DNA from: Anaeramoeba ignava
Lineage: Eukaryota > Metamonada > Anaeramoebidae
Assembly: GCA_028826165.1 (NCBI GenBank)
Contig: JAPDFW010000063.1
Location: forward strand, 248,001 to 312,000
Length of the DNA: 64,000 nucleotides
Direction: 5' to 3'
A program made the translations under genes and the position numbers. This document shows, one piece after another, positions 1 through 12,000 of this stretch (position 1 is the stretch's first letter; every line of letters begins with the position of its first letter). Below the pieces are notes generated by a model. That model was not told where the DNA came from. It made no database searches and worked only from the letters and a program-made list of their open reading frames with translations.

Positions 1-1089
1 GAAATTAGAATTTCAGATTTAAAATTAGAATTAGAATAGAATTGTAGATTTAGAAATCAGAATTTAGAAATTAGAATTAGAAGAAGAATTAGAATTAATT
101 AGAAATTAGAATTGTGTAAATTAAATTAAAGAATTAGAATTTAGAATTAGAATTGAATTAAATTTGAATTAGAATTAGAATTAGAATCAGAATAGAGAAA
201 TTGAAATTAGAAATTAGAATTAGAATAGAATTTAGAAATTAGAAATTAGAATTAAATAAATTGTAGAATTAGAATTTAGAATTAAAGAATTAAATTTAAA
301 TTAGAAATAGAATTTAGTTATTAGAATTTAAATTTAATTTTAATTAGAATTGAAATTTAAAATTAGAATTGGAATTGAAAATTAGAATTAAAGAATTAGA
401 ATTTAGAATTAGAATTTAGAATCATGAATTTAGATTTTAGTATTTAATTAAGAAATTAGTAGAATTAAAATTAGAATTAGAAATTATTAAATTAGGAATT
501 AAATTAGAAATTAGAAATTAGAATTAATTAGGAAATTAGGTAGAAAAAGAATTGAATTTAGAATTAGAATATTTTAAAATTAGAATAAGAAATTAGGTAG
601 AATTTAATTAGAATTTAGAATTAGAATTTATTTAGAATTTGGGAATTAGATTTAGAATTAGAATTAGAATTTGGAATCAGAATTTAGAATTTAGAATTTA
701 GAATTGGAGAATTTAGAATTAGAATTTGAAGAATTAGATTTAGAAATTTAGAATTTATTTAAATTTAAAATTAGAAAAATTTAGATTTATATTTAGAATT
801 AAATTAGAATTTAGAATTAGAATTAGAATTAAAGAATTAGAATTAGAATTTAAATTATAAATTAGATTTAGAATTAAATTTAAAGAATTTAGAATTAGAA
901 TTTAGAATTAGAAGAATAGAATTTGAATTAGAATTAGAATTAGAATTATAATTAGAATTAGAATTATATTTAGATTTAGATTTAGAATTAGATTTAAAAT
1001 TAGATTTAGATTTAATATTATAATCAAAATTAAAATTGATTTGAGAATTAAAATTGATTTGAAAATTAAAATTAAAATTGATTTGAAAA
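1..1089. repeat. Degenerate GAATTA-type low-complexity tract
   Basis: About 1.1 kb made almost entirely of variants of the 6-mer GAATTA (AGAATT, GAATTTA, AAATTAGAA). No convincing exon is visible in it. Because a signal-peptide exon on the minus strand stops at its right edge at a possible GT donor, the tract is most simply the first intron of that gene, which would continue beyond the left end of the window. Being intergenic is the alternative. Confidence 0.6.
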
Positions 1090-1094
1090 TTAAC

Positions 1095-1206
1095 TCAAAT
1101 TGTTTGGGACATTTCCTGTTGGACATTCAACACAATCAGATTTAATAAAAGGAAATAAAACTATTAATAAAATAGAAATTAATATAAAATGAATTGATGA
1201 GAACAT
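1095..1206 (-). CDS. First exon of a secreted or membrane protein (partial)
   Basis: Short minus-strand exon starting with ATG at 1206. It encodes a classic signal peptide: a short N-terminus, a hydrophobic run rich in I/L/V/F of about 16 residues, then a KS cleavage-like site, followed by the cysteine-containing sequence SDCVECPTGNVPNNL. The reading frame meets a TAA at 1092-1090, but a GT donor (GTTAAT) sits just before it at 1094-1093, so splicing into sequence left of the window is likely. The CxxCPxG spacing resembles the start of extracellular EGF-like or TNFR-like modules, but too little is visible to name a family. It could also be a spurious 38-codon frame; the textbook signal peptide argues against that. 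Confidence 0.5.
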
Positions 1207-1422
1207 AAAATGAAAAAAAATGAAAAAAAATGAAAAAATTTTTTTTTTATTTAAAATTTGTTTTTAAAAAAGAAAAAGCAAAAAAAAAAAGAAGAAACAT
1301 TTGAAAGAGTAAAAGAAAACAAAAAAGAAACATTTTAATTAACATTTAAAAATTTCTTTAGATTTTTTGGATAATTTGATATTTAGATAATTTGGATAAT
1401 TTTGATGCTTTTTGTTTTGGAA

Positions 1423-2055
1423 TTATTTCCGATTAAGACATTTTTGTTTAAGCGATTTCACTAAAAATAAAAATAAAAATTAAAATTAAAATCAAATTAA
1501 AAATAAAATTAAAATTAAAATCAAATTAAAAAATTTACAAGAAATTCCAATTTCATTAACAGAATTCACTTCTTGATGATTTTGCCAATTTAAAAATTGA
1601 TGTTGAATTTGAAGGAATTCTTTGGCAAATTCATTTTCAGCATCAGCAACAGCTAAGTCAAGATCTCTTTTAATTAAACCTAATTCATTTGCATAAGCTT
1701 TTTCTAAAGCTTTAATTTCCGCTTGTTTTTGGTTCTCAATTTGTTGCAGTTTATTTGGATTGTTTGTCACTTTCAAAGGAGACATTGATAAGTTATTTTT
1801 TTTAGTTTCTTGTGACTTTGGCATTTGAACTTTTTGCCAATCTTTTTTAAACTGTGAATTTGAATCAATTTTCAAGTTCATTCTTTCTTGAATTTGTTTT
1901 GTTTGTTGTTTTTTTTGTGTTTTTGATTTCTTTTGTCCTCCTTTAATTCTTCTTCTTTTTGTTGTTGTAAAATTGTTTGGCGTTTCAAATGGAATCTGAA
2001 TTAATGATGGAGTATAGTTAAAAACTGAATTAAGATCAAAACTATTAATCATCAT
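1423..2055 (-). CDS. Small basic coiled-coil protein, two exons, function unknown
   Basis: Exon 1 runs 2055-1539 and ends in phase 1 at donor GTAAAT; exon 2 runs 1460-1423, after acceptor TTTTTAG, and closes at TAA. The joined protein is 184 residues and ends SLKSLKQKCLNRK. The intron (1461-1538) is AAAATTA-type low complexity. Residues 33-60 hold a strongly basic stretch (TKRRRIKGGQKKSK) like a bipartite nuclear localisation signal, then a Gln/Lys-rich part. Residues 100-165 form a probable coiled coil (QKQAEIKALEKAYANEL...). I do not recognise the family. A nuclear, possibly chromatin- or RNA-associated role is only an inference from the basic segment. Confidence 0.7.
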
Positions 2056-2949
2056 AAATTGTATATAAAATTTGCAAAAAAATAAAGAGAAAAGTGATCA
2101 GGGTTTTTTAATAAAAAAAAAATTTTATTTTAATTTTTATTTTTAATTTTAATTTTAATTTGCCCAAATAAACAAAAAATAAACAAAAAAAATAAATAAA
2201 ACTTTTTTTTTAAATTAAATTTTCCATCAAAGCAATTAAAATAAAAAAATAAAAATTAATTTTAAATTGAAGAAGAAGAAGAAAAAAAAATTTTTTTGTT
2301 TTAATTTTAAATTTTAAATTAAAATTATAATTTAAATTTAATTTCTATTATTTAATTCTTTAAAGATCGAATAATAAAAATAAAAATAAAAATAAAAAAA
2401 ATAACTGTAAAAGATCTATTCTTTTCTTCTATTTAAAATTTTAATTTTATTTACCATTTAATTTTAAAATATAAAATAAAATTTAAATTTAAATATAATT
2501 CATTTATTGAGTTTTGATTGAAGATCTTTATTTCTAAAATTAAATTATTAAAATTAAATTAAAAAATTAAATTAAAAATTAATTAAAAAAAGAAAACTGA
2601 ATTATTCAATTTTTATTTTAACGACAAGACCCCCATTCCTATTTTAATTTTAATTTTATTTTAATTTTATTTTTAATTTTAATTTTAAATTTTATTTATA
2701 AATTTAATTTTTAATTTTATTTTGCCTTTTTGGGGGAATTTTGTCTTTTAAAAAAGAAAATTTAATTTAAAAAAAAAATTTTTTGTTTTAAGATGTCTTC
2801 TTTTTATTTAAAATTTTTTTTCTTTGTTGTTTTTTGTTTTTTTTATTTTTAAAAAATCAAAAATTAATTAACAAAAAAAAGCAAGAAGAAGTTGTTATTT
2901 TAAAAGCAAAATTAAACATTAAATCCTTTTTTAGATTTTTTTTAATTTT
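2056..2949. other. AT-rich intergenic stretch, no gene seen
   Basis: Between two minus-strand genes. It holds homopolymer A and T tracts and AATTTT-type low complexity. Two slightly GC-richer islands, around 2621-2640 (with CGACAAGACCCCC) and 2725-2745 (with TTTTTGGGGGAA), have no supporting reading frame. I see no recognisable RNA gene here. Confidence 0.6.
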
Positions 2950-5900
2950 TTAATTTTTTAAATTTTCATCAATTTTATTATCTGAAATTTCATCTGTAGA
3001 AAAATCTGATTCTGATATCCTTTCTTGTAACTAGAATAAATAATAAATAAAAATTTAAATAAAAATTTAATTGAATTTTTTTTTCTCGTGTCAATTTTTG
3101 ATCAATTTTTTAATTCATACATTTTCTGTAAGAACAGTAAAAGCTTCTTTTTCAATTAAATTATTAAATTGAACAATTACCCTTTGAATATTTAAATCTC
3201 CTTTCTAAAAAATTCAAAAACAAAATAAATTTCATGTTAAAAAATAGAAATTTAAAAATAAAAATTTACTATAAATTCTAAAGCACATGTATCACTTTCA
3301 TTAGAATTAACATAAATTGAAAAAGCATTAATATTTCCTGAAATAATTTTCTTATTTCCTTCTAATTTTAATTCAATTTCTGAGTTTGAAAGTGTTATTT
3401 TTCCTGGTTTTTTTAAACAAAATAATAAAACCGAAAAATCTGTTGAATTATTTGATTTAATATCAGAAAATCTTGTTTGAATTTCTTCTAAAAATTGTTT
3501 TCCTTGGTAATTTTGATTGTTTGCTGTTGGAAATGAACTTCCAAAAGTAAATCGAGATAAATGTATTTTTTCATTTTTATTAATTAAAAGATCCACAATC
3601 CCTTTTTTTTGAGGTAAATAGATAAACATTCTTGATAGTTTAACTAAAAAATTCCTTGTAAATTCACCAGGACATTGAAATAGAAAAGTTTTTTCTCCTG
3701 AAACGATTAAAAATTGTTTTGGATTTTCTTCTGAAATGACCTGAATATTTTTGCCAAATTTTGATTTAAATTAGAAAAACAAAAAAATTTTTTTTTTGGA
3801 TTTCTTGTTGATTAAATTTTTTCGATAATACTTTTGTTTTTAATTGATATGGAATGATTTTTTGTTTTGTTGTTCCAATTTTTATCTTATCTTTAAAAGA
3901 TACATCAACAAGTTCAAAACCATCCTTTTGTTCTAATTCAATCTTTTTTAACAAAAATTTTTTTAAAACAATAATTATTATTATAATTATAATTATAATT
4001 ATTATAATTACAGTAAATCTAGGACCAGAATCCCAATATAAAATTGCAAGAATCAATATAAAATTTTCATCTATAAAATATAAAATATAAAATATAAGAA
4101 ATTATTTTCAATTAAATTTTTGAATATTTAAAATTACCTTTTAATAAATATTTTCCTGAAATAAAATTTTGATAAAATTGTTCTAAATACGATAAATCAT
4201 ATGGATTTTGATCGAAAATTTGTTTGAGATGGATTAAAATCAATACAAATTGAGCAGTTTCAACATCAAAAAATTTTAAACTAAATTTTTTCTTTTTTTC
4301 TTCATTTGCTTCTAAAATAAGATTATCTGTTTTCTGGAAAGAATTTAATTTCAGGAAACTAATTTCTTGAGTTTCATTTTCAGAAGTGAATGTCACTTTA
4401 TCATTTAAAATATTAAATTGAATTTCTTTTTTTTCATAAATTGTCTAAATTTTAATATAAATTTTAATATAAATTTTAATATAAATTTTGAAATAAATTT
4501 TGAAATAAATTTTGAAATAAATTTTAATATAAATTTTAATATAAATTTTAATATAAATTTTAATATAAATTTTAATATAAATTTTAAAATAAATTTTAAT
4601 ATAAATTTTAATATAAATTTTAATATAAATTTTGAAATAAATTTTAATATAAATTTTAATATAAATTTTGAAATAAATTTTAATATAAATTTTAATATAA
4701 ATTTTGAAATAAATTTTAATATAAATTTTAATATAAATTTTAATATAAATTTTAATATAAATTTTAATATAAATTTTAATATAAATTTTAATATAAATTT
4801 TAAAATAAATTTTAAATAAATTTTAAAATAAATTTTAATATAAATTTTAATATAAATTTTTAAAATATAAATTTTAATATAAATTTTAATATAAATTTTA
4901 ATATAAATTTAAAATTTTAATATAAATTTTAATATAAATTTTAATATAAATTTTAATATAAATTTTAATATAAATTTTAATATAAATTTTTAATATAAAT
5001 TTTAATATAAATTTTTAATATAAATTTTGAAATAAATTTTAATATAAATTTTAATATAAATTTTAAAATAAATTTAAATATAAATTTTAATATAAATTTT
5101 AATATAAATTTTAATATAAATTTTAATATAAATTTTAATATAAATTTTAATATAAAATAAATTTTAATATAAATTTTAAAATAAATTTTAATATAAATTT
5201 TAATATAAATTTTAGTATAAATTTTAATATAAATTTTAATATAAATTTTAAAATAAATTTTAATATAAATTTTAATATAAATTTTAAAATAAATTTTAAT
5301 ATAAATTTTAATATAAATTTTAAATATAAATTTTAATATAAATTTTAATATAAATTTTAATATAAATTTTAATATAAATTTTAATATAAATTTTAATATA
5401 AATTTTAATATAAATTTTAATATAAATTTTAATATAAATTTTAATATAAATTTTAATATAAATTTTAATATAAATTTTAATATAAATTTTAAATATAAAT
5501 TTTAATATAAATTTTAGTATAAATTTTAATATAAATTTTAATATAAATTTTAATATAAATTTTAATATAAATTTTAATATAAATTTTAATATAAATTTTA
5601 ATATAAATTTTAATATAAATTTTAATATAAATTTTAATATAAATTTTTAATATTATAAATTTTAATATAAATTTTAATATAAATTTTAATATAAATTTTT
5701 AATATAAATTTTAATATAAATTTTAATATAAATTTTAATTAATATAAATTTTAATATAAATTTTAATATAAATTTTAATATAAATTTTAATATAAATTTT
5801 AATATAAATTTTAATATAAATTTTTAATATAAATTTTAATATAAATTTTAATATAAATTTTTAATATAAATTTTAATATAAATTTTAATATAAATTTTAA

Positions 5901-8900
5901 TATAAATTTTAATATAAATTTTAATATAAATTTTAATATAAATTTTAATATAAATTTTAATATAAATTTTGATATAAATTTTAATATAAATTTTTAAAAT
6001 ATAAATTTTAATATAAATTTTAATATAAATTTTAATATAAATTTTAATATAAATTTTAATATAAATTTTAATATAAATTTTAATATAAATTTTTAAATAA
6101 ATTTTAAAATAAATTTTAATATAAATTTTAATATAAATTTTAATATAAATTTTAATATAAATTTTAATATAAATTTTAATATAAATTTTAATATAAATTT
6201 TAATATAAATTTTAAAATAAATTTTAATATAAATTTTTAAAATAAATTTTAATATAAATTTTAATATAAATTTTAATATAAATTTTAATATAAATTTTAA
6301 TATAAATTTTAATATAAATTTTAATATAAATTTTAATATAAATTTTAATATAAATTTTAATATAAATTTTAATATAAATTTTAAAATAAATTTAAATTTT
6401 AATATAAATTTTAAATATAAATTTTTTTTTAATTTTGATATAAATTTTAATATAAATTTTAATATAAATTTTAATATAAATTTTAATATAAATTTTTAAT
6501 ATAAATTTTAATATAAATTTAAAAATAAATTTTAATATAAATTTTAATATAAATTTTAATATAAATTTTAATATAAATTTTAATATAAATTTTAATATAA
6601 TTTTAATATAAATTTTGAATATAAATTTTAATATAAATTTTAATATAAATTTTTAATATAAATTTAATATAAATTTAATATAAATTTTAATATAAATTTT
6701 AATATAAATTTTAATATAAATTTTTAATATAAATTTTAATATAAATTTTAATATAAATTTTAATATAAATTTTAATATAAATTTTAATATAAATTTTAAT
6801 ATAAATTTTAATATAAATTTTAATATAAATTTTAATATAAATTTTAATATAAATTTTAATATAAATTTTAATATAAATTTTAATATAAATTTTAATATAA
6901 ATTTTAATATAAATTTTAATATAAATTTTAATATAAATTTTAAATATAAATTTTAATATAAATTTTAATATAAATTTTAATATAAATTTTAATATAAATT
7001 TTAATATAAATTTTAATATAAATTTTAATATAAATTTTAATATAAATTTTAATATAAATTTTTAATATAAATTTTAATATAAATTTTAATATAAATTTTA
7101 ATATAAATTTTGAATATAAATTTTAATATAAATTTTAATATAAATTTTAATATAAATTTGAATATAAATTTTAATATAAATTTTAATATAAATTTTAATA
7201 TAAATTTTAATATAAATTTTAATATAAATTTTAATATAAATTTTAATATAAATTTTAATATAAATTTTAATATAAATTTTAATATAAATTTTTAATATAA
7301 ATTTTAATATAAATTTTAATATAAATTTTAATATAAATTTTAATATAAATTTTAATATAAATTTTAATATAAATTTTAAAATAAATTTTAATATAAATTT
7401 TAATATAAATTTTAATATAAATTTTAATATAAATTTTAATATAAATTTTAATATAAATTTTAATATAAATTTTAAAATAAATTTTAATATAAATTTTAAT
7501 ATAAATTTTAAAAATTTTAATATAAATTTTAATATAAATTTTAATATAAATTTTAATATAAATTTTAATATAAATTTTAATATAAATTTTAATATAAATT
7601 TTAATATAAATTTTAATATAAATTTTAATATAAATTTTAATATAAATTTTAATATAAATTTTAATATAAATTTTAATATAAATTTTAATATAAATTTTAA
7701 TATAAATTTTAATATAAATTTTAATATAAATTTTAATATAAATTTTAATATAAATTTTAATATAAATTTTAATATAAATTTAAATATAAATTTTAATATA
7801 AATTTTAATATAAATTTTAATATAAATTTTAATATAAATTTTAATATAAATTTTAATATAAATTTTAATATAAATTTTAATATAAATTTAAAAATAAATT
7901 TTAATATAAATTTTAATATAAATTTTGAATATAAATTTTAATATAAAATTTTAATATAAATTTTAATATAAATTTTAATATTTTGAATATAAATTTTAAT
8001 ATAAATTTTAATATAAATTTTAAAATAAATTTTAATATAATTTTTAATATAAATTTTAATATAAATTTTAAAATAAATTTTAATATAAATTTTATTATAA
8101 ATTTTAATATAAATTTTAATATAAATTTTAATATAAATTTTGAAATAAATTTTAAAATAAATTTTAATATAAATTTTAATATAAATTTTAATATAAATTT
8201 TAATATAAATTTTAATATAAATTTGAATATAAATTTTAGTATATATTTTGAATATAAATTTTATTATAAATTTTATTATAAATTTTGGAATAAATTTTAA
8301 TATAATTTTTAATATATATTTTAATATAAATTTTAATATAAATTTTAATATAAATTTTAATATAAATTTTAATATAAATATTGGAATAAATTTTGGAATA
8401 AATTTTGAATAAATTTTGGAATAAATATTAATATAAATTTTTAATATAAATTTAAAAATAAATTTTAATATAAATTTTAATATAAATTTTGAAATAAATT
8501 TTAATATAAATTTTAATATAAATTTTGAAATAAATTTTAATATAAATTTTGAAATAAATTTTAATATAAATTTTAATATAAATTTTAAAATAAATTTTAA
8601 TATAAATTTTAATATAAATTTTAATATAAATTTTAATATAAATTTTGATATAAATTTTATTATAAATTTTAATATAAATTTTAATATAAATTTAAATATA
8701 AATTTTATTATAAATTTAATATATATTTTAATATAAATTTAATATAAATTTTAATATAAATTTTGAAATAAATTTTAATATAAATTTTAATATAAATTTT
8801 AATATAAATTTTGATATAAATCAACAATCAAAACAGACTTGAAAAGTAAAATCATTTTCAAACCAATGTCCAATTATTTGGGTCATTAACCTTTCTTGAT

Positions 8901-8994
8901 TTAATTCTTTTTTGATTTGTGTAAATTGATTTGTTGTGATATTAAAAAAGAATTGAATTAATTGATCATATTTTTCAATATATTCTTTTTCCAT
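2950..8994 (-). CDS. Unrecognised protein, six exons, with a 4.4-kb satellite intron
   Basis: Exons on the minus strand: 8994-8839, 4444-4138, 4070-3781, 3740-3270, 3204-3121 and 3030-2950 (TAA). Every junction is phase-consistent (0, 1, 0, 0, 0). The product is about 462 residues. It begins [18 protein letters not shown] and ends [11 protein letters not shown]. Exon 3 contains a run of 13 isoleucines from a TAA microsatellite (about 3965-4010); it may instead be a 69-nt intron (4011-3943, GTAATT...AAAAAAG), also in frame. The middle has beta-strand-like segments such as [21 protein letters not shown] that vaguely recall PH-like folds, but I cannot assign a family. No signal peptide is visible. 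The intron at 3741-3780 is only 40 nt. The first donor (GTCTGT) is non-canonical after the GT, so the end of exon 1 is the least certain boundary. Confidence 0.7.
4445..8838. repeat. 12-bp satellite ATAAATTTTAAT, about 360 copies, inside intron 1
   Basis: Nearly 4.4 kb of the 12-mer ATAAATTTTAAT, with scattered variants (AAATAAATTTTG, occasional 1-bp slips, short interruptions near 6390-6440 and 8230-8450). On the plus strand one frame reads Asn-Ile-Asn-Phe without stops, producing long spurious reading frames. It lies wholly within the first intron of the unrecognised minus-strand gene: exon 1 ends at 8839 and exon 2 begins at 4444 right after TTTAG. Variants cluster toward both edges, while 6700-7900 is nearly perfect, as expected for slippage or unequal exchange in the interior. 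Confidence 0.9.
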
Positions 8995-9098
8995 TAATTA
9001 AAAAATAATTTAATTAAAAAAGAAAAAAATGAAAAAAAAATTTTTTTTGATTTTTTAATTTTTCATTTTTTTTAAAACAAAACAAAAAAAAGGCGAAA
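8995..9098. promoter_or_regulatory. Compact bidirectional promoter region
   Basis: Only 104 bp separate the start codon of the minus-strand gene (8994) from that of the plus-strand phospholipase B-like gene (9099). On each strand it contains a T-tract followed by CATTTTTT (plus: about 9055-9071; minus: about 9046-9025). This motif recurs ahead of several other genes here and may mark transcription starts. No TATA-like element can be distinguished from the AT background. Confidence 0.45.
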
Positions 9099-12000
9099 AT
9101 GATAAAAATAATTTGTTTTCTTTTAATTTTTCTTTTTGTTTCAAGTGAAAGAACAATAATTTCAGTTTATTATCAAAATTCAACATATTCAGTAACACCA
9201 GGAATAGCAGATCCTGATGCAGTTTGTTATGCAATTTTTAGTGATACAATGTTTGAAATTGGTTTGTTGTTTTTTGTTTTCAAAATTAAAATTAAAATTA
9301 AAATTAAAATTAAAATTAAAATTAAATTTAAAATTAAAATTAAAATTAAAATTAAAATTAAAATTAAAATTAAAAATTAAAATTAAAATTAAAATTAAAA
9401 TTAAAATTAAAATTAAAATTAAAATTAAAATTAAAATCATAATTAAAATTAAAATTAAAATTAAAATTAAAATTAAAATTAAAATTAAAATTAAAATTAA
9501 AATTAAAATTAAAATTAAAATTAAAATTAAAATTAAAATTCAAATTAAAATTAAAATTAAAATTAAAATTAAAATTAAAATTAAAATTAAAATTAAAATT
9601 AAAATTAAAATTAAAATTAAAATTAAAATTAAAATTAAAATTTAAAAATTAAAATTAAAAATTAAAATTAAAATTAAAATTAAAATTAAAATTAAAATTA
9701 AAATTAAAATTAAAATTAAAATTAAAATTAAAAATTAAAATTAAAATTAAAATTAAAATTAAAATTAAAATTAAAATTAAAATTAAAATTAAATTTAAAA
9801 TTAAAATTTAAAAAAAAAAAATCAAAATTAAAATTTAAAATTTAAAATTAAAATTAAAATTAAAATTAAAATTAAAATTAAAATTAAAATTAAAATTAAA
9901 ATTAAAATTAAAATTAAAATTAAAATTAAAATTAAAATTAAAATTAAAATTAAAATTAAAATTAAAATTAAAATTCAAAATTAAAATTAAAAGGTGCTTC
10001 TAAGCTTCATATTTACACTAATTCTGAATATGATGATGAAATTCAAATGTATGCAGCTGGTTTTGCTGAAGGATATTTAACACAACAAAGAATTTGGGAT
10101 TATCTTACTAATTGGAAAATTGATTTCATATCAGATTACAATACAACAGATTGGCCTCACAATATCACAGTATTTATGGAAGCAAATGAAAATTATCTTC
10201 AAGAACAATGTCAAAACACTTCTAAAACTGATTATATGAATCAAATTTGTTTGAATTATGAACAATATAAAGGAATTTTTGATGGATATTCTTCTGTTGC
10301 TCCTTCTGAACAAAATATCACTTCAATGGATCTTTGGATTTTAAATTCAGGAGGTGATCTTGATGGTAAGTTTTTTTTCTTTTTGTTTTTTTTTTTCGAT
10401 CTTTCAATTTTTGATCAAATATTAAATATTAAATATCAAATATCAAATATTAAATATTAAATATCATTTATTAAATATTAAATATTAAATATCATTTATT
10501 AATTATTAAATATCATTTATTAATTATCAAATATTAAATATCAAATATTAAATATTAAATATTATTTATTATTTATTAATTATTAATTATTAAATATTAA
10601 ATATTAAATATTAATTATTAATTATTAAATATCATTTATTAAATATTAATTATTAAATATTAATTAATTATTAATTAATTATTAATTATTAATTATTAAA
10701 TATCCATTATATTGGTTTATAAATAGATTTGGGAATTGCTTTATTTTTACTTTCTGAGGATCCAAAAGAACAAGAATGGGCAATGAAAAGAATCAAAGAT
10801 GATCATTGGCAAGAACTTCACAGCCATTGTAAAATATAAATAAAAATATAAATATAAATATAAATATTTAAAATATAAATATAAATATTTAAAATATAAA
10901 TATAAATATTTAAAATATAAATATAAATATAAATATTTAAAATATAAATATAAATATAAATATTTAAAATATAAATATAAATATAAATATTTAAAATATA
11001 AATATAAATATAAATATAAATTAAAATATAAATATAAATATTTAAAATATAAATATAAATATAAATATTTAAAATATAAATATAAATATAGGTACAGGAT
11101 TAGTAAAAGTTCTTGATGGAAACACTGATATTTTCTTTTCTCAAGATACTTGGAGTGGTTTTGTTTCTCTTTCTCGAGTTTGGAAAGAATATAATTTTAA
11201 ACTTAATTCTGCTAATGTTCAAAGTATTGTTTTCTCATCATATCCTGGTGTTATTTTCTCTGTTGATGATTTCTACGTAACATCTGGTATAATTTTATTC
11301 ACCAAAATTAAATTAAAATTAAATTAAAATTAAATCAAAATTAAATCAAAATCAAAATCAAATTAAATCAAAATCAAAATCAAATTAAATCAAAATCAAA
11401 TTAAATCAAAATCAAAATCAAAATTAAAATCAAATTAAAATCAAATTAAAATTAAATCAAAATTAAATCAAAATCAAATTAAAATTAAATCAAATTAAAA
11501 TTAAAATTAAATTAAAATTAAAATTATTAGCTCAACTTGGTGTTCTTGAAACAACTTTTAATATTTTTAATGATTCTTTATATAAGGAATATATCACAAA
11601 TCAAACAATTTTAACTTGGTTAAGAGTAACAGCTGTAAATCGATTATGTACAAATGGACCAGACTGGATTCAAATGATGAATTCAATTAATAGTGGAACA
11701 TATAATAATCAATGGGTAATTTCTTTTCAAAAATTAAATCAAAAATTAAATCAAAAATTTAATCAAAAATTAAATCAAAAATTTAATCAAAAATTTAATC
11801 AAAAATTAAATCAAAAATTAAATCAAAAATTAAATCAAAAATTAAATCAAAAATTAAATCAAAAATTAAATCAAAAATTAAATCAAAAATTTAAATCAAA
11901 AATTAAATCAAAAATTAAATCAAAAATTAAATCAAAAATTAAATCAAAAATTAAATCAAAAATTTAATCAAAAATTTAATCAAAAATTTAATCAAAAATT

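Noticed and set aside
2600-2760. Two slightly GC-richer islands as possible small RNA genes
   Set aside because: I could find no cloverleaf, snRNA core or paired promoter and terminator signals; too short to support.
4418-8300. Long plus-strand open frames reading NINF/EINF repeats
   Set aside because: They are the stop-free phase of the 12-bp satellite in an intron; they have no composition other than the repeat and no homology.
9189-9645. Open frames of Lys/Ile or Lys/Leu and Asn/Phe repeats on both strands
   Set aside because: They read through the AAATTA array of intron 1 of the phospholipase B-like gene; the true exon ends at 9261.
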